Positions 15,496 to 22,770 of a stretch of DNA of 22,828 bases are shown here, one piece after another. Under the pieces are notes generated by a model that saw nothing but the letters and a program-made list of their open reading frames with translations, was not told where the DNA came from and did no database searches. The number at the start of each line of letters is the position of its first letter. Positions within the stretch are counted from its first letter, which is position 1. A program made the position numbers and the translations under genes. Source of the stretch: JAXDLK01 sp034666665. Its GTDB lineage: Bacteria; Desulfobacterota; Binatia; JACPRU01. The stretch lies in NCBI GenBank assembly GCA_034666665.1, contig JAXDLK010000014.1, positions 1-22,828 on the forward strand, in the 5' to 3' direction.

Positions 15496-16200
15496 ATGGA
15501 ACCGTCTTCCGCGGTCAACCAGGTGGCGCAGAGCGGCACGGTCGCCGAAGCGATCAAGGCGTTCACACTGCTCGGCGGCGACTGGGTGCTCTGGATCTTG
15601 ATCCTCGCGAGTATCGTCTCGGTGACCGTCATCATCGAGCGGGCGCTCTACTTCTGGCGGAACCGCACGCCGATCGAGCGTTTCTTGACGGCGCTCACCG
15701 AGCGCATGCGGGGCGAGGACGTGAAGGGCGCGACCGCGCTCGCCGACGTCACCGGAGGCGCCGAGGCGCGCATCGCGAAGGTCGGTCTGAACCACTTCTC
15801 CGAGGGCGACGAGGTCGTCGAAGACTTCATGATCAGCCAGAAGGTGGCGGAGCGTTTGCGCTTCGAGCGCTACCTGATGATCCTCGGCACCATGGGCAAC
15901 AACGCGCCGTTCATCGGCCTCTTCGGCACCGTCCTCGGCATCATCAAGGCCTTCCACGACCTGTCGATGATGGGCGGCAACACGGGAAGCGCCACGGCGG
16001 TGATGGGCGGCATCTCCGAGGCGCTGGTGGCGACCGCGATGGGTCTGCTCGTCGCCATCCCCGCGGTCATCGCCTACAACTACTTCAACAAGAAGGTGCG
16101 CGAGTTCGCCGCCAACGCGGAGACGATCGAGCGCATGATCCTCGCGCACCTGCGATCGGCGCCGAGCGCGGAGCGGAAGCTCCGCAGCTTGCCGGCCTGA
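15496..16200 (+). CDS. exbB: MotA/TolQ/ExbB proton-channel family protein
   Basis: A 234-residue inner-membrane protein with a clear AAGGAG ribosome site before ATG 15496. Three membrane helices are visible: about 30-50 (WVLWILILASIVSVTVII), 128-152 and 172-196. A cytoplasmic loop of some 75 residues separates the first two. The conserved family core GNNAPFIGLFGTVLGIIKAFH and SEALVATAMGLLVAIPAVIAYNYF is intact, including the pore threonines T145 and T180. Such proteins form a pentamer that, with ExbD/TolR, turns proton flow into motion passed to a TonB/TolA-type partner. The exbD gene follows after seven bases and a TonB-like gene comes next, so it belongs to a complete motor set. ExbB and TolQ cannot be separated by sequence alone here. 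Confidence 0.95.
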   Translation: MEPSSAVNQVAQSGTVAEAIKAFTLLGGDWVLWILILASIVSVTVIIERALYFWRNRTPIERFLTALTERMRGEDVKGATALADVTGGAEARIAKVGLNHFSEGDEVVEDFMISQKVAERLRFERYLMILGTMGNNAPFIGLFGTVLGIIKAFHDLSMMGGNTGSATAVMGGISEALVATAMGLLVAIPAVIAYNYFNKKVREFAANAETIERMILAHLRSAPSAERKLRSLPA

Positions 16201-16207
16201 GCGAGCC

Positions 16208-16618
16208 ATGGCCGGCTCTGCACCCGAATCCGAGGATGCGATCACCGGGATCAACGTGATCCCGCTGGTCGACATCGTGCTCGTGCTGCTGATCATCTTC
16301 ATGATGACGGCGAGCTTCATCGTGGCGCCGGCGGTGAAGGTGCAGCTTCCTCAGATGTCGAAGGCCGAGGAGCCGCCGCCACGGAGCCTCCACTTCGTCG
16401 TCGACGCCGGGGGCGGGATCTTCCTGAACGACAAGACGGTCCCGGCGGAACAGCTGATGGCCGTGGTCCAGAAGGAAGTCGCCGCCAATCCCGAGGTACA
16501 GGTTCTGGTCAGCGCGGACCGCGGCGTCCCGTACGGCGAGGTCGTGCGGCTCCTGGATCTCGTGCGCACCGGCGGCGTCAAGAAGTTCGCGATCTCGGTC
16601 CAAACCGCCGGCTCCTGA
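16208..16618 (+). CDS. exbD: Biopolymer transporter ExbD/TolR family protein
   Basis: A 136-residue protein with a short cytoplasmic N-terminus, one membrane helix and a periplasmic domain. The helix INVIPLVDIVLVLLIIFMM contains D22, the conserved aspartate that carries protons in this family. After it come FIVAPAVKVQLPQMSKAE and a periplasmic fold with LNDKTVPAEQLMAVV, VLVSADRGVPYGEVVRLLD and VKKFAISV, all typical of ExbD/TolR. It pairs with the ExbB protein just upstream. The gene is followed within eight bases by the frame of the TonB-like protein, so the three are probably translated from one message. Confidence 0.95.
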   Translation: MAGSAPESEDAITGINVIPLVDIVLVLLIIFMMTASFIVAPAVKVQLPQMSKAEEPPPRSLHFVVDAGGGIFLNDKTVPAEQLMAVVQKEVAANPEVQVLVSADRGVPYGEVVRLLDLVRTGGVKKFAISVQTAGS

Positions 16619-16625
16619 GCGCACC

Positions 16626-17561
16626 CTGGCGACCCAGGGAAGGATATCCCCGGTCGCGCTCTCGCCCGAGCGACCGGCCTTCCGCCACGCGCTCGCCGTC
16701 TCGCTGTCGGCCATTCTCCACGCGGGGATCGGAGTGCTGGTGCTGTCGTTCGCCGGCAGCCATCGGCGCCCGCCGCCGATCGAGGTCTCGATCTTCGAGG
16801 GACCTCCGGGTCCCGCGTCGCCTCCTCCCGGAGAACGAAGCGCCGCGCCGGGTCCGGTGGGGCCGCCTGCTCCCGAGCCGCGACCCGTCGAAGCGCCGAA
16901 GCCGCCGGAGCCGGCAAAGGTGGCGAAGAAGCCGCCGCGTCCGAAGCCCGTCCCGCGGGCAAAGGCTCCTCCGGTCGAGGAGCGCGGCCTCCTGGCCGCT
17001 CTGAAAAGGGCACCGGAGAAGCCGCGGCCGCTCGACGACGCCGAGGCCGTCCCGCTGCGCAAACCACCGGACGAGACGCTCCCTCCGCCCCCGGTCTCGG
17101 CGCCACCCGCCGCCGTCACGCCGCCTCCGCTCGCCGCCGCGCTCGCACCCGCGCCGCTCTCGGGTCCGGGCGGCTCCGGGAACGGCTGGGGCGGAGGAGA
17201 ACGCGGACCCGGCGGGGGCGGCTCGGGGCGCGGCGGGTTCTCGGTCTCGGGTGCGGGAGCGGGTGGCGCGGGGCGAAGCTACGGGTCGATCTGGCACGAC
17301 ACGCAGCGCTATCTCGCGGGACTTCGCTGGGCGTACAACAACGAGCTCCGTTCGAATCCGACGCTCAAGGGCGTGATCGTGGTTCGCTACGAGATCCTCT
17401 CCAGCGGAGAGGTCGGCAACGTCACCGTGGTGTCGAGCACGTTCGGCGATTCGCGTTTGCAGCAGCAGGTGCTCTCGCAAATGCGCGACTGGCGATACCC
17501 GGCGGAGCCCTCCGGCGACGTGATCGTCACCTGGCCATTCTCGTTCCTGCCGCCGAGCTGA
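16626..17561 (+). CDS. TonB-like energy transducer with AgmX/PglI-type C-terminal domain
   Basis: About 311 residues if read from CTG 16626. The first standard start, GTG 16734, would cut the membrane anchor in half. In frame upstream of that GTG the sequence reads FRHALAVSLSAILHAGIG and continues into VLVLSFAG, a typical TonB/TolA single helix with the Ser...His pattern that contacts ExbB. No ATG, GTG or TTG lies between the exbD stop and 16734 in this frame. The periplasmic part has a Pro/Lys/Ala-rich spanning region (PKPPEPAKVAKKPPRPK), a short LLAALKRAPEKP helix, a Pro/Ala stretch and a Gly-rich hinge. The C-terminal ~90 residues (NPTLKGVIVVRYEILSSGEV, VVSSTFGD, QMRDWRYP, VIVTWPFSF) match AgmX/PglI and TonB C-terminal domains. 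It would pass ExbBD motion to an outer-membrane or peptidoglycan partner. Confidence 0.85.
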   Translation: MATQGRISPVALSPERPAFRHALAVSLSAILHAGIGVLVLSFAGSHRRPPPIEVSIFEGPPGPASPPPGERSAAPGPVGPPAPEPRPVEAPKPPEPAKVAKKPPRPKPVPRAKAPPVEERGLLAALKRAPEKPRPLDDAEAVPLRKPPDETLPPPPVSAPPAAVTPPPLAAALAPAPLSGPGGSGNGWGGGERGPGGGGSGRGGFSVSGAGAGGAGRSYGSIWHDTQRYLAGLRWAYNNELRSNPTLKGVIVVRYEILSSGEVGNVTVVSSTFGDSRLQQQVLSQMRDWRYPAEPSGDVIVTWPFSFLPPS

Positions 17562-17581
17562 GCCGGCTTCGCCGAGTTGCG

Positions 17582-17610
17582 TTGACAACACGACCGGCCG
17601 TTGCCATGAC
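17582..17610 (+). promoter_or_regulatory. Possible internal promoter upstream of the sorted-protein gene
   Basis: A perfect -35 hexamer TTGACA (17582-17587) is followed after 17 bases by CATGAC (17605-17610), a weak -10 with three matches. It lies in the 96-base gap after the TonB-like gene. If real, it would let the sorted protein, OmpA-type protein and second TPR protein be transcribed apart from the motor genes. Confidence 0.33.
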
Positions 17611-17611
17611 C

Positions 17612-17625
17612 TCTACGTTCGTAGA
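17612..17625. promoter_or_regulatory. Short inverted repeat TCTACG-TT-CGTAGA
   Basis: A perfect 6-base inverted repeat around two central bases. It falls at or just after the expected start site of the candidate promoter and 33 bases before the next gene. A small hairpin or an operator half-site pair are both possible. A T5 run follows 11 bases later, too far for a standard terminator. Confidence 0.3.
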
Positions 17626-17657
17626 TCCAGTCGGGATTTTTCGGTGGGGCGGTGGTC

Positions 17658-18401
17658 ATGACTTCGCGCCGGTCGGTGGTGCTCGTGCTTCCGTGGCTGT
17701 TGCTCGCAGCCGCGCCCGTGAGCGCGCAGAACGCCCGCTACGTGGGCTACGCCGCAGCCTCCGTGACCGGCGAAGGCGGCACGGACGTGGTCCAGGCGGG
17801 GCGCACCATCCCCGATGCCGTCTGTGACGAGGGCTTGCCCGAGTGCTTCGACCAGATCGGCGTCGCCACCCGCACGCTCGGCGGCGCGTTCGAGCCCGCG
17901 CCCGAGCCGTGCACGGCGCATCCCGCTGACCTCCCACCCCGGCCGGGATTCCCCCGCGTCGAGAGCTGCGCCAGCGGCGCACTGATCCCGCTCGGCCCGA
18001 TCCAGATCCTCTTCGGCGGTAGCGCCGTGATTGCGGACAGCCGGAGCGGCCGCCTCGAGAGTCGAACCAGCGCGTCGCTCATCCGCACGCCGAACGGCGA
18101 CATCCCGCTCCAGGCCGGAGAGACGATGGACCTCGGCATCGTCACGATCACAGCCGGACGGGAGCATCGCGCGAGCGACGACGGCCTCTCGCTGCTCACC
18201 GTCGACGGCCTGGTGGTGCAATTCGTCGGGCAGCCGGAGCAGATCTTCGGGCGGACGACGGCCGGTCTCGAGCTGCCGTTCACGACCGGCGGCGGCGGAT
18301 GCAACGCCGCCGGAGACGGCGGCTCCGGCGACGTCGGGACCGCGGCGGCCCTGCTCACGCTCACGGGCATCGCCGCCCAATTGCGCAAGCGGCGAGGTTG
18401 A
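17658..18401 (+). CDS. Exported protein with MYXO-CTERM-like C-terminal sorting tail; function unknown
   Basis: A 247-residue protein starting at ATG 17658. A GTG two codons earlier is less likely. It has a clean signal peptide (RRSVVLVLPWLLLAAAPVSAQ). The mature region has a Cys pair at 56 and 63 and others at 86 and 104, which may form disulphides. A beta-rich middle contains QILFGGSAVIADSRSG and SLIRTPNGDIPLQAGE. I recognise no enzyme family. The C-terminus is tripartite: GGGGCN with C215, a Gly/Ala spacer, a hydrophobic stretch (about 227-239) and the basic end RKRR. This is the layout of MYXO-CTERM and related tails that are cut and lipid-anchored through the Cys by a dedicated protease. 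It lies between the TonB-like gene and the OmpA-type gene, so a surface or outer-membrane location linked to that complex is plausible. Confidence 0.75.
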   Translation: MTSRRSVVLVLPWLLLAAAPVSAQNARYVGYAAASVTGEGGTDVVQAGRTIPDAVCDEGLPECFDQIGVATRTLGGAFEPAPEPCTAHPADLPPRPGFPRVESCASGALIPLGPIQILFGGSAVIADSRSGRLESRTSASLIRTPNGDIPLQAGETMDLGIVTITAGREHRASDDGLSLLTVDGLVVQFVGQPEQIFGRTTAGLELPFTTGGGGCNAAGDGGSGDVGTAAALLTLTGIAAQLRKRRG

Positions 18402-18422
18402 CGGGCGATGGGGGGCGGCGGA

Positions 18423-20501
18423 ATGCGAGCGAAGTGGGTGCGCCAAGCAGCACTCGCGCTGGCGCTCGTCGCGTCGAGCGCTTCGGCCCAGGTGAAGGCG
18501 CCGGGCCTGGTGTTCGAGGATGCCCAGCTCTTCCATCCCGCGACCGACCCCTCGCGCTTCGTCTCCGTGTACGACAGCCGGAACCTCGAGCCCGGACGCT
18601 ACTCTCTCGGGCTTTACGGAACCTATGCGTTGAACCCGATGGAGCTCCGGCTCGAGGAGAGCGACGAGCGGTCGTCCCGGCTCGTGAAGCAGACGATCGG
18701 CGCCGACCTGGTCGCAGCGATCGGCCTGACGGAGCGCTTCCAGCTCGGCCTCGACGTCCCTTACGTGTACACCGACAATCGCCGCGTGCGTGCGTTCGGC
18801 GCCCTCACGGAGGACGGCGGGCACAATCTCGGTGACGTGGCGCTCGAGGCGAAGCTCGCGCTGCTCCCGCGGCCCGTCGGCGAAGGCTTCGGCCTCTCGC
18901 TCGTGCCTCGGGTGATCTTTCCGAGCGGAAACCGGGAGGAGTTCGCCGGCACCGGCCGCTGGCAGTACGGCGGCCTCCTGGTCGCCGACGTCCGTACCGC
19001 GGGCAAGATCAATTACGCACTGAACTTCGGTGGGCTGATGCGCGACAAGCCGGGGTTGGCCGACCCGCAGCTCTTCGGCGCGGACGACGACCTCGATGAC
19101 CAGCTCCTCTACGGCGGCGGCGTCACCGTGCCGCTCGGCGACCACCTAGACGGAATCGGCGAGATCACCGGCCGGTACGGGTTCCGCGGCGAGCGGACCG
19201 CTCCACTCGAGGGCCTGCTCTCGGCGCGCATTCACTTCGGCGGGGTCGCGTTCACGGTCGGCGCCGGAGGCGGCATGACCCACGGTCGCGGCTCGCCCGA
19301 CTTCCGCGTGATCGCCGGGGTCACGCCCTACATCCCGGAGAAGGAGGTCGTCACCGCGCTGCCTGACCTGACCGGCTCACGAAAGACGTGGAAGCTGGCA
19401 GACGACCCGGACGGCGACGGCCGACCGAACCCGGGGGACACGCTCGAGTACGCGGTGACGCTCGTGAACACGGGAACGAAGCCCGCGGAGGACGTGGTGC
19501 TCGTCGATGCGCTGCCGGAACGGACGAGCTTCGTTCCCGGATCGCTGACGTTCCGGGACGAGGCGATGACCGACACGGCGGACGACGACGCCGCGGACTT
19601 CGGTGCGAGCAACCCGAACGCCGTCACGCTGAAGATCGGCACCATCGGCAACGAGGCGAGCCAGAACTCGGTCCGCAGCAGGTTCCGCGTGAAGGTCGAC
19701 CCCGCGCTCACGGAGCTGACGGTGATCCGCAACGTCGCGGTCGTGAAGCACCGCGACCGGCCGTCCGGGGAGCCGCTGCCGCCGACCGAGACGCAGGTGT
19801 TCCCGAAGATCCGCGAGCGCGAGACGGTCGTCGTCACGCCGGAGAAGCTCGAGCTCACGCGCAACATCCACTTCGAGTTCGATCGCGCGACGATCCGCCG
19901 CGAGAGCTACCCGGTGCTCGACGACGTCGCGGCGGTGCTGAAGGAGAACGCCGGCCTGAACATCCTCGTCGAAGGGCACACGGATTCGGTCGGCACGGTG
20001 TCCTACAACCAGAAGCTCTCCGAGCGGCGTGCGGCGTCCGTGAAGCAGTATCTCGCCGGCCACGGCGTGGCTGCGGAGCGGCTGGCGATCGCCGGACGCG
20101 GCGAGCTCGCACCGATCGCGAGCAACGAGACTGCGGTCGGGCGCGCGATGAACCGCCGCGTCGAGTTCCTGATCGTCAACCCCGAGGCGCTCGCCGGAAA
20201 GACGGTCGAGAAGCGGCCATTCGTCGACGACATCACCCCGCAATCCGAGCCGGCGGGCGTCCGTCCTTCGACTGCGAGCGGCGTCGCTCCCGCGGGCGAT
20301 CGCGGGACGTTCGAGGTGCAGCGGGTGCTGGCGACGCTCGGATATTATCGCGCTTCGGTCACTGGTATCCTCGACGCCGAGACGGCCGCCGCGATCCGCA
20401 AGTTCCAGAGCGAGAACGGCCTCACGGTGACGGGGATCCCCGATGCGACTACGCGGAAGGCGCTCGACGAAGCCCTCGAGCTCCAGCGTTCGCGTCACTA
20501 G
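18423..20501 (+). CDS. Outer-membrane barrel / DUF11 / OmpA / PG_binding_1 fusion protein
   Basis: A 692-residue protein. ATG 18423 follows a GGGGGG-rich ribosome site, and an ATG five codons earlier is less likely. A signal peptide (1-22, ending SASAQ) is followed by a barrel-like region (~45-305) of alternating strands such as YSLGLYGTYAL, RFQLGLDVPYVY and FGLSLVPRVIF. A DUF11-like immunoglobulin-type domain (~315-445) opens with the acidic, possibly calcium-binding DDPDGDGRPNPGD and has TLEYAVTLVNTGTKPAEDVVLVD. The OmpA C-terminal domain (~475-586) has IHFEFDRATIR and EGHTDSVGT, with the peptidoglycan-binding Asp and the Arg of LSERRA. A second wall-binding domain of PG_binding_1 type (~627-688) has YYRASVTGILDAETAAAIRKFQ. 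It is a likely wall anchor and partner of the TonB-like transducer. The last 59 bases overlap the next gene. Confidence 0.9.
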   Translation: MRAKWVRQAALALALVASSASAQVKAPGLVFEDAQLFHPATDPSRFVSVYDSRNLEPGRYSLGLYGTYALNPMELRLEESDERSSRLVKQTIGADLVAAIGLTERFQLGLDVPYVYTDNRRVRAFGALTEDGGHNLGDVALEAKLALLPRPVGEGFGLSLVPRVIFPSGNREEFAGTGRWQYGGLLVADVRTAGKINYALNFGGLMRDKPGLADPQLFGADDDLDDQLLYGGGVTVPLGDHLDGIGEITGRYGFRGERTAPLEGLLSARIHFGGVAFTVGAGGGMTHGRGSPDFRVIAGVTPYIPEKEVVTALPDLTGSRKTWKLADDPDGDGRPNPGDTLEYAVTLVNTGTKPAEDVVLVDALPERTSFVPGSLTFRDEAMTDTADDDAADFGASNPNAVTLKIGTIGNEASQNSVRSRFRVKVDPALTELTVIRNVAVVKHRDRPSGEPLPPTETQVFPKIRERETVVVTPEKLELTRNIHFEFDRATIRRESYPVLDDVAAVLKENAGLNILVEGHTDSVGTVSYNQKLSERRAASVKQYLAGHGVAAERLAIAGRGELAPIASNETAVGRAMNRRVEFLIVNPEALAGKTVEKRPFVDDITPQSEPAGVRPSTASGVAPAGDRGTFEVQRVLATLGYYRASVTGILDAETAAAIRKFQSENGLTVTGIPDATTRKALDEALELQRSRH

Positions 20502-22521
20502 CCTGCTCGTTTTCCTCGCCCTCGTCGCCTGCCTCGAACCTGCCGCGGCCGCCGAGTCCGCCGGCGCGATCTACGCACGCGCTCTCGATGCGTATTTCGA
20601 CGAGGAGCCGTATCGCGCGCTCGTGCTGATCCGCGAAGCCGCGAACCGGCCCGATGCGAAGTCGCTCCGCCAGCCTGCGCTCTACCTGACGGGCAAGTGC
20701 TTCGCGTCGATCCACCTCTACGAAAAGGCCGAGGACGCGCTCCGGCTGCTGCTCGAGGAAGCGCCGCGCGGCCGCTTCGCCCCGGCTGCGCTCCGAGAGC
20801 TCGCGCGGATCTTCTTCGACCTCCGGGAGTTCGCCGCAGTCGTGAACCTGGAGACGGCGTACCGCGGCGACCTGCCGTCGGTGCCGGCGGAGGTCTCCTA
20901 CGTCGTCGGCCAATCGAACTACCTCCTCGGCCGCAACCAGGAAGCACGCGCCGTACTGGCGCGCGTCCCGCGCGGAGAGTTCTTCCCGTTCGCGCGCTTC
21001 ACGATCGCGCAGGTGGAATTCACGCTCGACCGTCCGGACGACGCGATCGGCGACCTCGGCAAGGTGATCGCGAGCCCGGCGGCGCCGCCGCTTCTGCGCG
21101 ACAAGGCGAGACGAATCGCCGGAATGATCCAGTACCAGCGGAAGCGTTACCGCGAGAGCATGGGGAGCTATCGCTCGATCGGACAGAAGAGCCGGCTCTT
21201 CTCGACCACGCGGATCGATCTCGCGCTCGCCGCCGAGGCCGCCGGCGACGCCGGTGCCGTGCGGGAGGCGCTCCGTCAGGCGATGGACGGAGCCGCGGAC
21301 GACGGCATACGCGCGGAAGCTCAGGTCGCGTTCGGCCGGATCTTCAACCGCGAGGCGAGCTCGGAAACGGCACGAACCCTGTTCGAGCAGGCGATCGCCG
21401 ATCTCCGCACGAGAGAGCGGCGGTTGCGCGAGGCCGTGGAAGTCGAAGAGCGCTTCGGCGAAGTGTTTGCCGACCTGATCGCCTTCGCACGACAGGGTCA
21501 GGCGCGCTGGAAGCGCGCCCGGCTCGCCGAGGACCTCTCGCTCCTCGGCGGCACGGCCGAGCGGCTGACCGGCTCGCCGTACGAGCACGACGAGATCGAA
21601 GGGCCGAGCACGCTCTCGCCGCGGAGCGTCCTCTTCCCGCTGCTTCTCGACCACTTCCACGACAGATCGACGATCGAGACGTTCGTCGATCTGTCGGTCG
21701 AGCTCGAGGACCTGGAGAAGTCGTCCGCGCGGCTCGCCGAGGAGATCCGCGGCCATAGCTCCGCGTTCCGGAGCGACCCGCCGGCGAAGGCATCGGAGGT
21801 CGACGAGGACGTACGCGAGCTGCCGCCGCAAATCGTCTGGCTGGCGCTCGCACAATACGATCTCACCAGCCGGCTCTACGACGCGCTCGCGATGGCGGAA
21901 CGGATCGATCCGGACGCCGCCGTCGTCGAGAAGCGACGAGCGCTGGCGTCGACCACCCGGATGCTCCGCCTCGTCCTCGCCGGCCGGCGCGACCTGCCGT
22001 CGAAGGCATCGCTGCTCTCGATGATGTCGCGCGCCCGCGATGCAATCGCCAACGAGGGGATCCCCGGGCTCGCGTCCGAGACGGTTCGCCAAGGTTTGCT
22101 GGAGGAATGGCGCACCGACCGCGACTCGCTCGAGTACGTGCTCGACAACCTCGATCTGAAGGAGCGGCAGATGGCCTCCGCGCTCGCCGGCGTTCCGCTG
22201 CGGTCGCGGAACCTGAACCTGCCGGTGCTGACCGCGATGATCGATTGGCTGACGGCGCTCGAACGGCTGGAGTCGAAGTACCGCTGGGTCGCCGTCGAGC
22301 CTGCGGCGCGGCCATGGCACCTCGCCGGCCGCGCCGACGACCTCGTCCGCGAGCTGGAGCGCTCGGACCGCGACCTCGCGGTTCTTCGCGGGCGCGCGGT
22401 GACGGTGCTCCGCGGAGAGGCCCGCCAGCTGGTCCAGCGGGAGGGCCTCCGCCAATCGCTGATCGTGGCCCAGGCGGAGGACGGCATCGCCGACGCGCTC
22501 TTCGAGGCGCGCAACCGCTGA
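20443..22521 (+). CDS. Exported TPR-like protein, possible lipoprotein
   Basis: A 692-residue protein. ATG 20443 lies 59 bases inside the 3' end of the OmpA-type gene and is the only start that keeps the export signal. The signal has a long basic n-region (MRLRGRRSTKPSSSS), a core SLLVFLALVAC, and LVAC (residues 27-30) that fits a lipobox. Cleavage at AAAA before Glu38 is the soluble alternative. Degenerate TPR units occupy the N-terminal half, for example ALYLTGKCFASIHLYEKAEDAL and VSYVVGQSNYLLGRNQEARAVL. The second half is helical and partly coiled-coil-like (FVDLSVELEDLEKSSARLAEEI; RADDLVRELERSDRDLAVLRG). No catalytic motif is seen. The overlap suggests coupled synthesis with the OmpA-type protein and action in the same envelope complex. 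It is not an obvious duplicate of the first TPR protein. Confidence 0.85.
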   Translation: MRLRGRRSTKPSSSSVRVTSLLVFLALVACLEPAAAAESAGAIYARALDAYFDEEPYRALVLIREAANRPDAKSLRQPALYLTGKCFASIHLYEKAEDALRLLLEEAPRGRFAPAALRELARIFFDLREFAAVVNLETAYRGDLPSVPAEVSYVVGQSNYLLGRNQEARAVLARVPRGEFFPFARFTIAQVEFTLDRPDDAIGDLGKVIASPAAPPLLRDKARRIAGMIQYQRKRYRESMGSYRSIGQKSRLFSTTRIDLALAAEAAGDAGAVREALRQAMDGAADDGIRAEAQVAFGRIFNREASSETARTLFEQAIADLRTRERRLREAVEVEERFGEVFADLIAFARQGQARWKRARLAEDLSLLGGTAERLTGSPYEHDEIEGPSTLSPRSVLFPLLLDHFHDRSTIETFVDLSVELEDLEKSSARLAEEIRGHSSAFRSDPPAKASEVDEDVRELPPQIVWLALAQYDLTSRLYDALAMAERIDPDAAVVEKRRALASTTRMLRLVLAGRRDLPSKASLLSMMSRARDAIANEGIPGLASETVRQGLLEEWRTDRDSLEYVLDNLDLKERQMASALAGVPLRSRNLNLPVLTAMIDWLTALERLESKYRWVAVEPAARPWHLAGRADDLVRELERSDRDLAVLRGRAVTVLRGEARQLVQREGLRQSLIVAQAEDGIADALFEARNR

Positions 22522-22582
22522 CCTCCTCCCCGCCGCGGACGCGCGGCCGCTCGTGAGCCTGCTCGAGATTCGACGATCCCTC

Positions 22583-22600
22583 CCACCGCCGCGGCGGTGG
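22583..22600. terminator. 18-base perfect palindrome, likely terminator hairpin of the envelope cluster
   Basis: CCACCGCCGCGGCGGTGG is fully self-complementary and lies 62 bases after the stop of the second TPR gene, at the end of the rightward cluster. It is followed by CCCGTTCTCG, with no real U-tract. It probably limits transcription or stabilises the 3' end, and a Rho-independent stop is not proven. The rest of 22522-22695 shows no gene. Confidence 0.4.
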
Positions 22601-22695
22601 CCCGTTCTCGCCCCGCGCTGAACTGCCGGAGCCGCATCCGCCGCAGCGATCGCGGCGCAAGCGCACCGCCGGTCTCCAGCACCACGCCGGAGATT

Positions 22696-22723
22696 TTGGC
22701 GCAGGCGGTATTCGCCTTAGGAT
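22696..22723 (+). promoter_or_regulatory. Possible promoter for the gene at the window end
   Basis: TTGGCG (22696-22701) and TAGGAT (22718-22723) are 16 bases apart, each with four of six consensus matches. A small inverted repeat AGGCG/CGCCT (22703-22707 and 22713-22717) fills the spacer. The start would be near 22730, some 40 bases before the ATG at 22771. Confidence 0.3.
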
Positions 22724-22770
22724 GAGAGGTGCAGGGAAAACGCGCCGCAAGGATGTGGCGGGGCTCCGAC

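Noticed and set aside
20449..22455. A 668-codon open frame on the minus strand opposite the second TPR gene
   Set aside because: The plus strand has a signal peptide and TPR pattern and fits the cluster. The minus frame is a GC-driven shadow.
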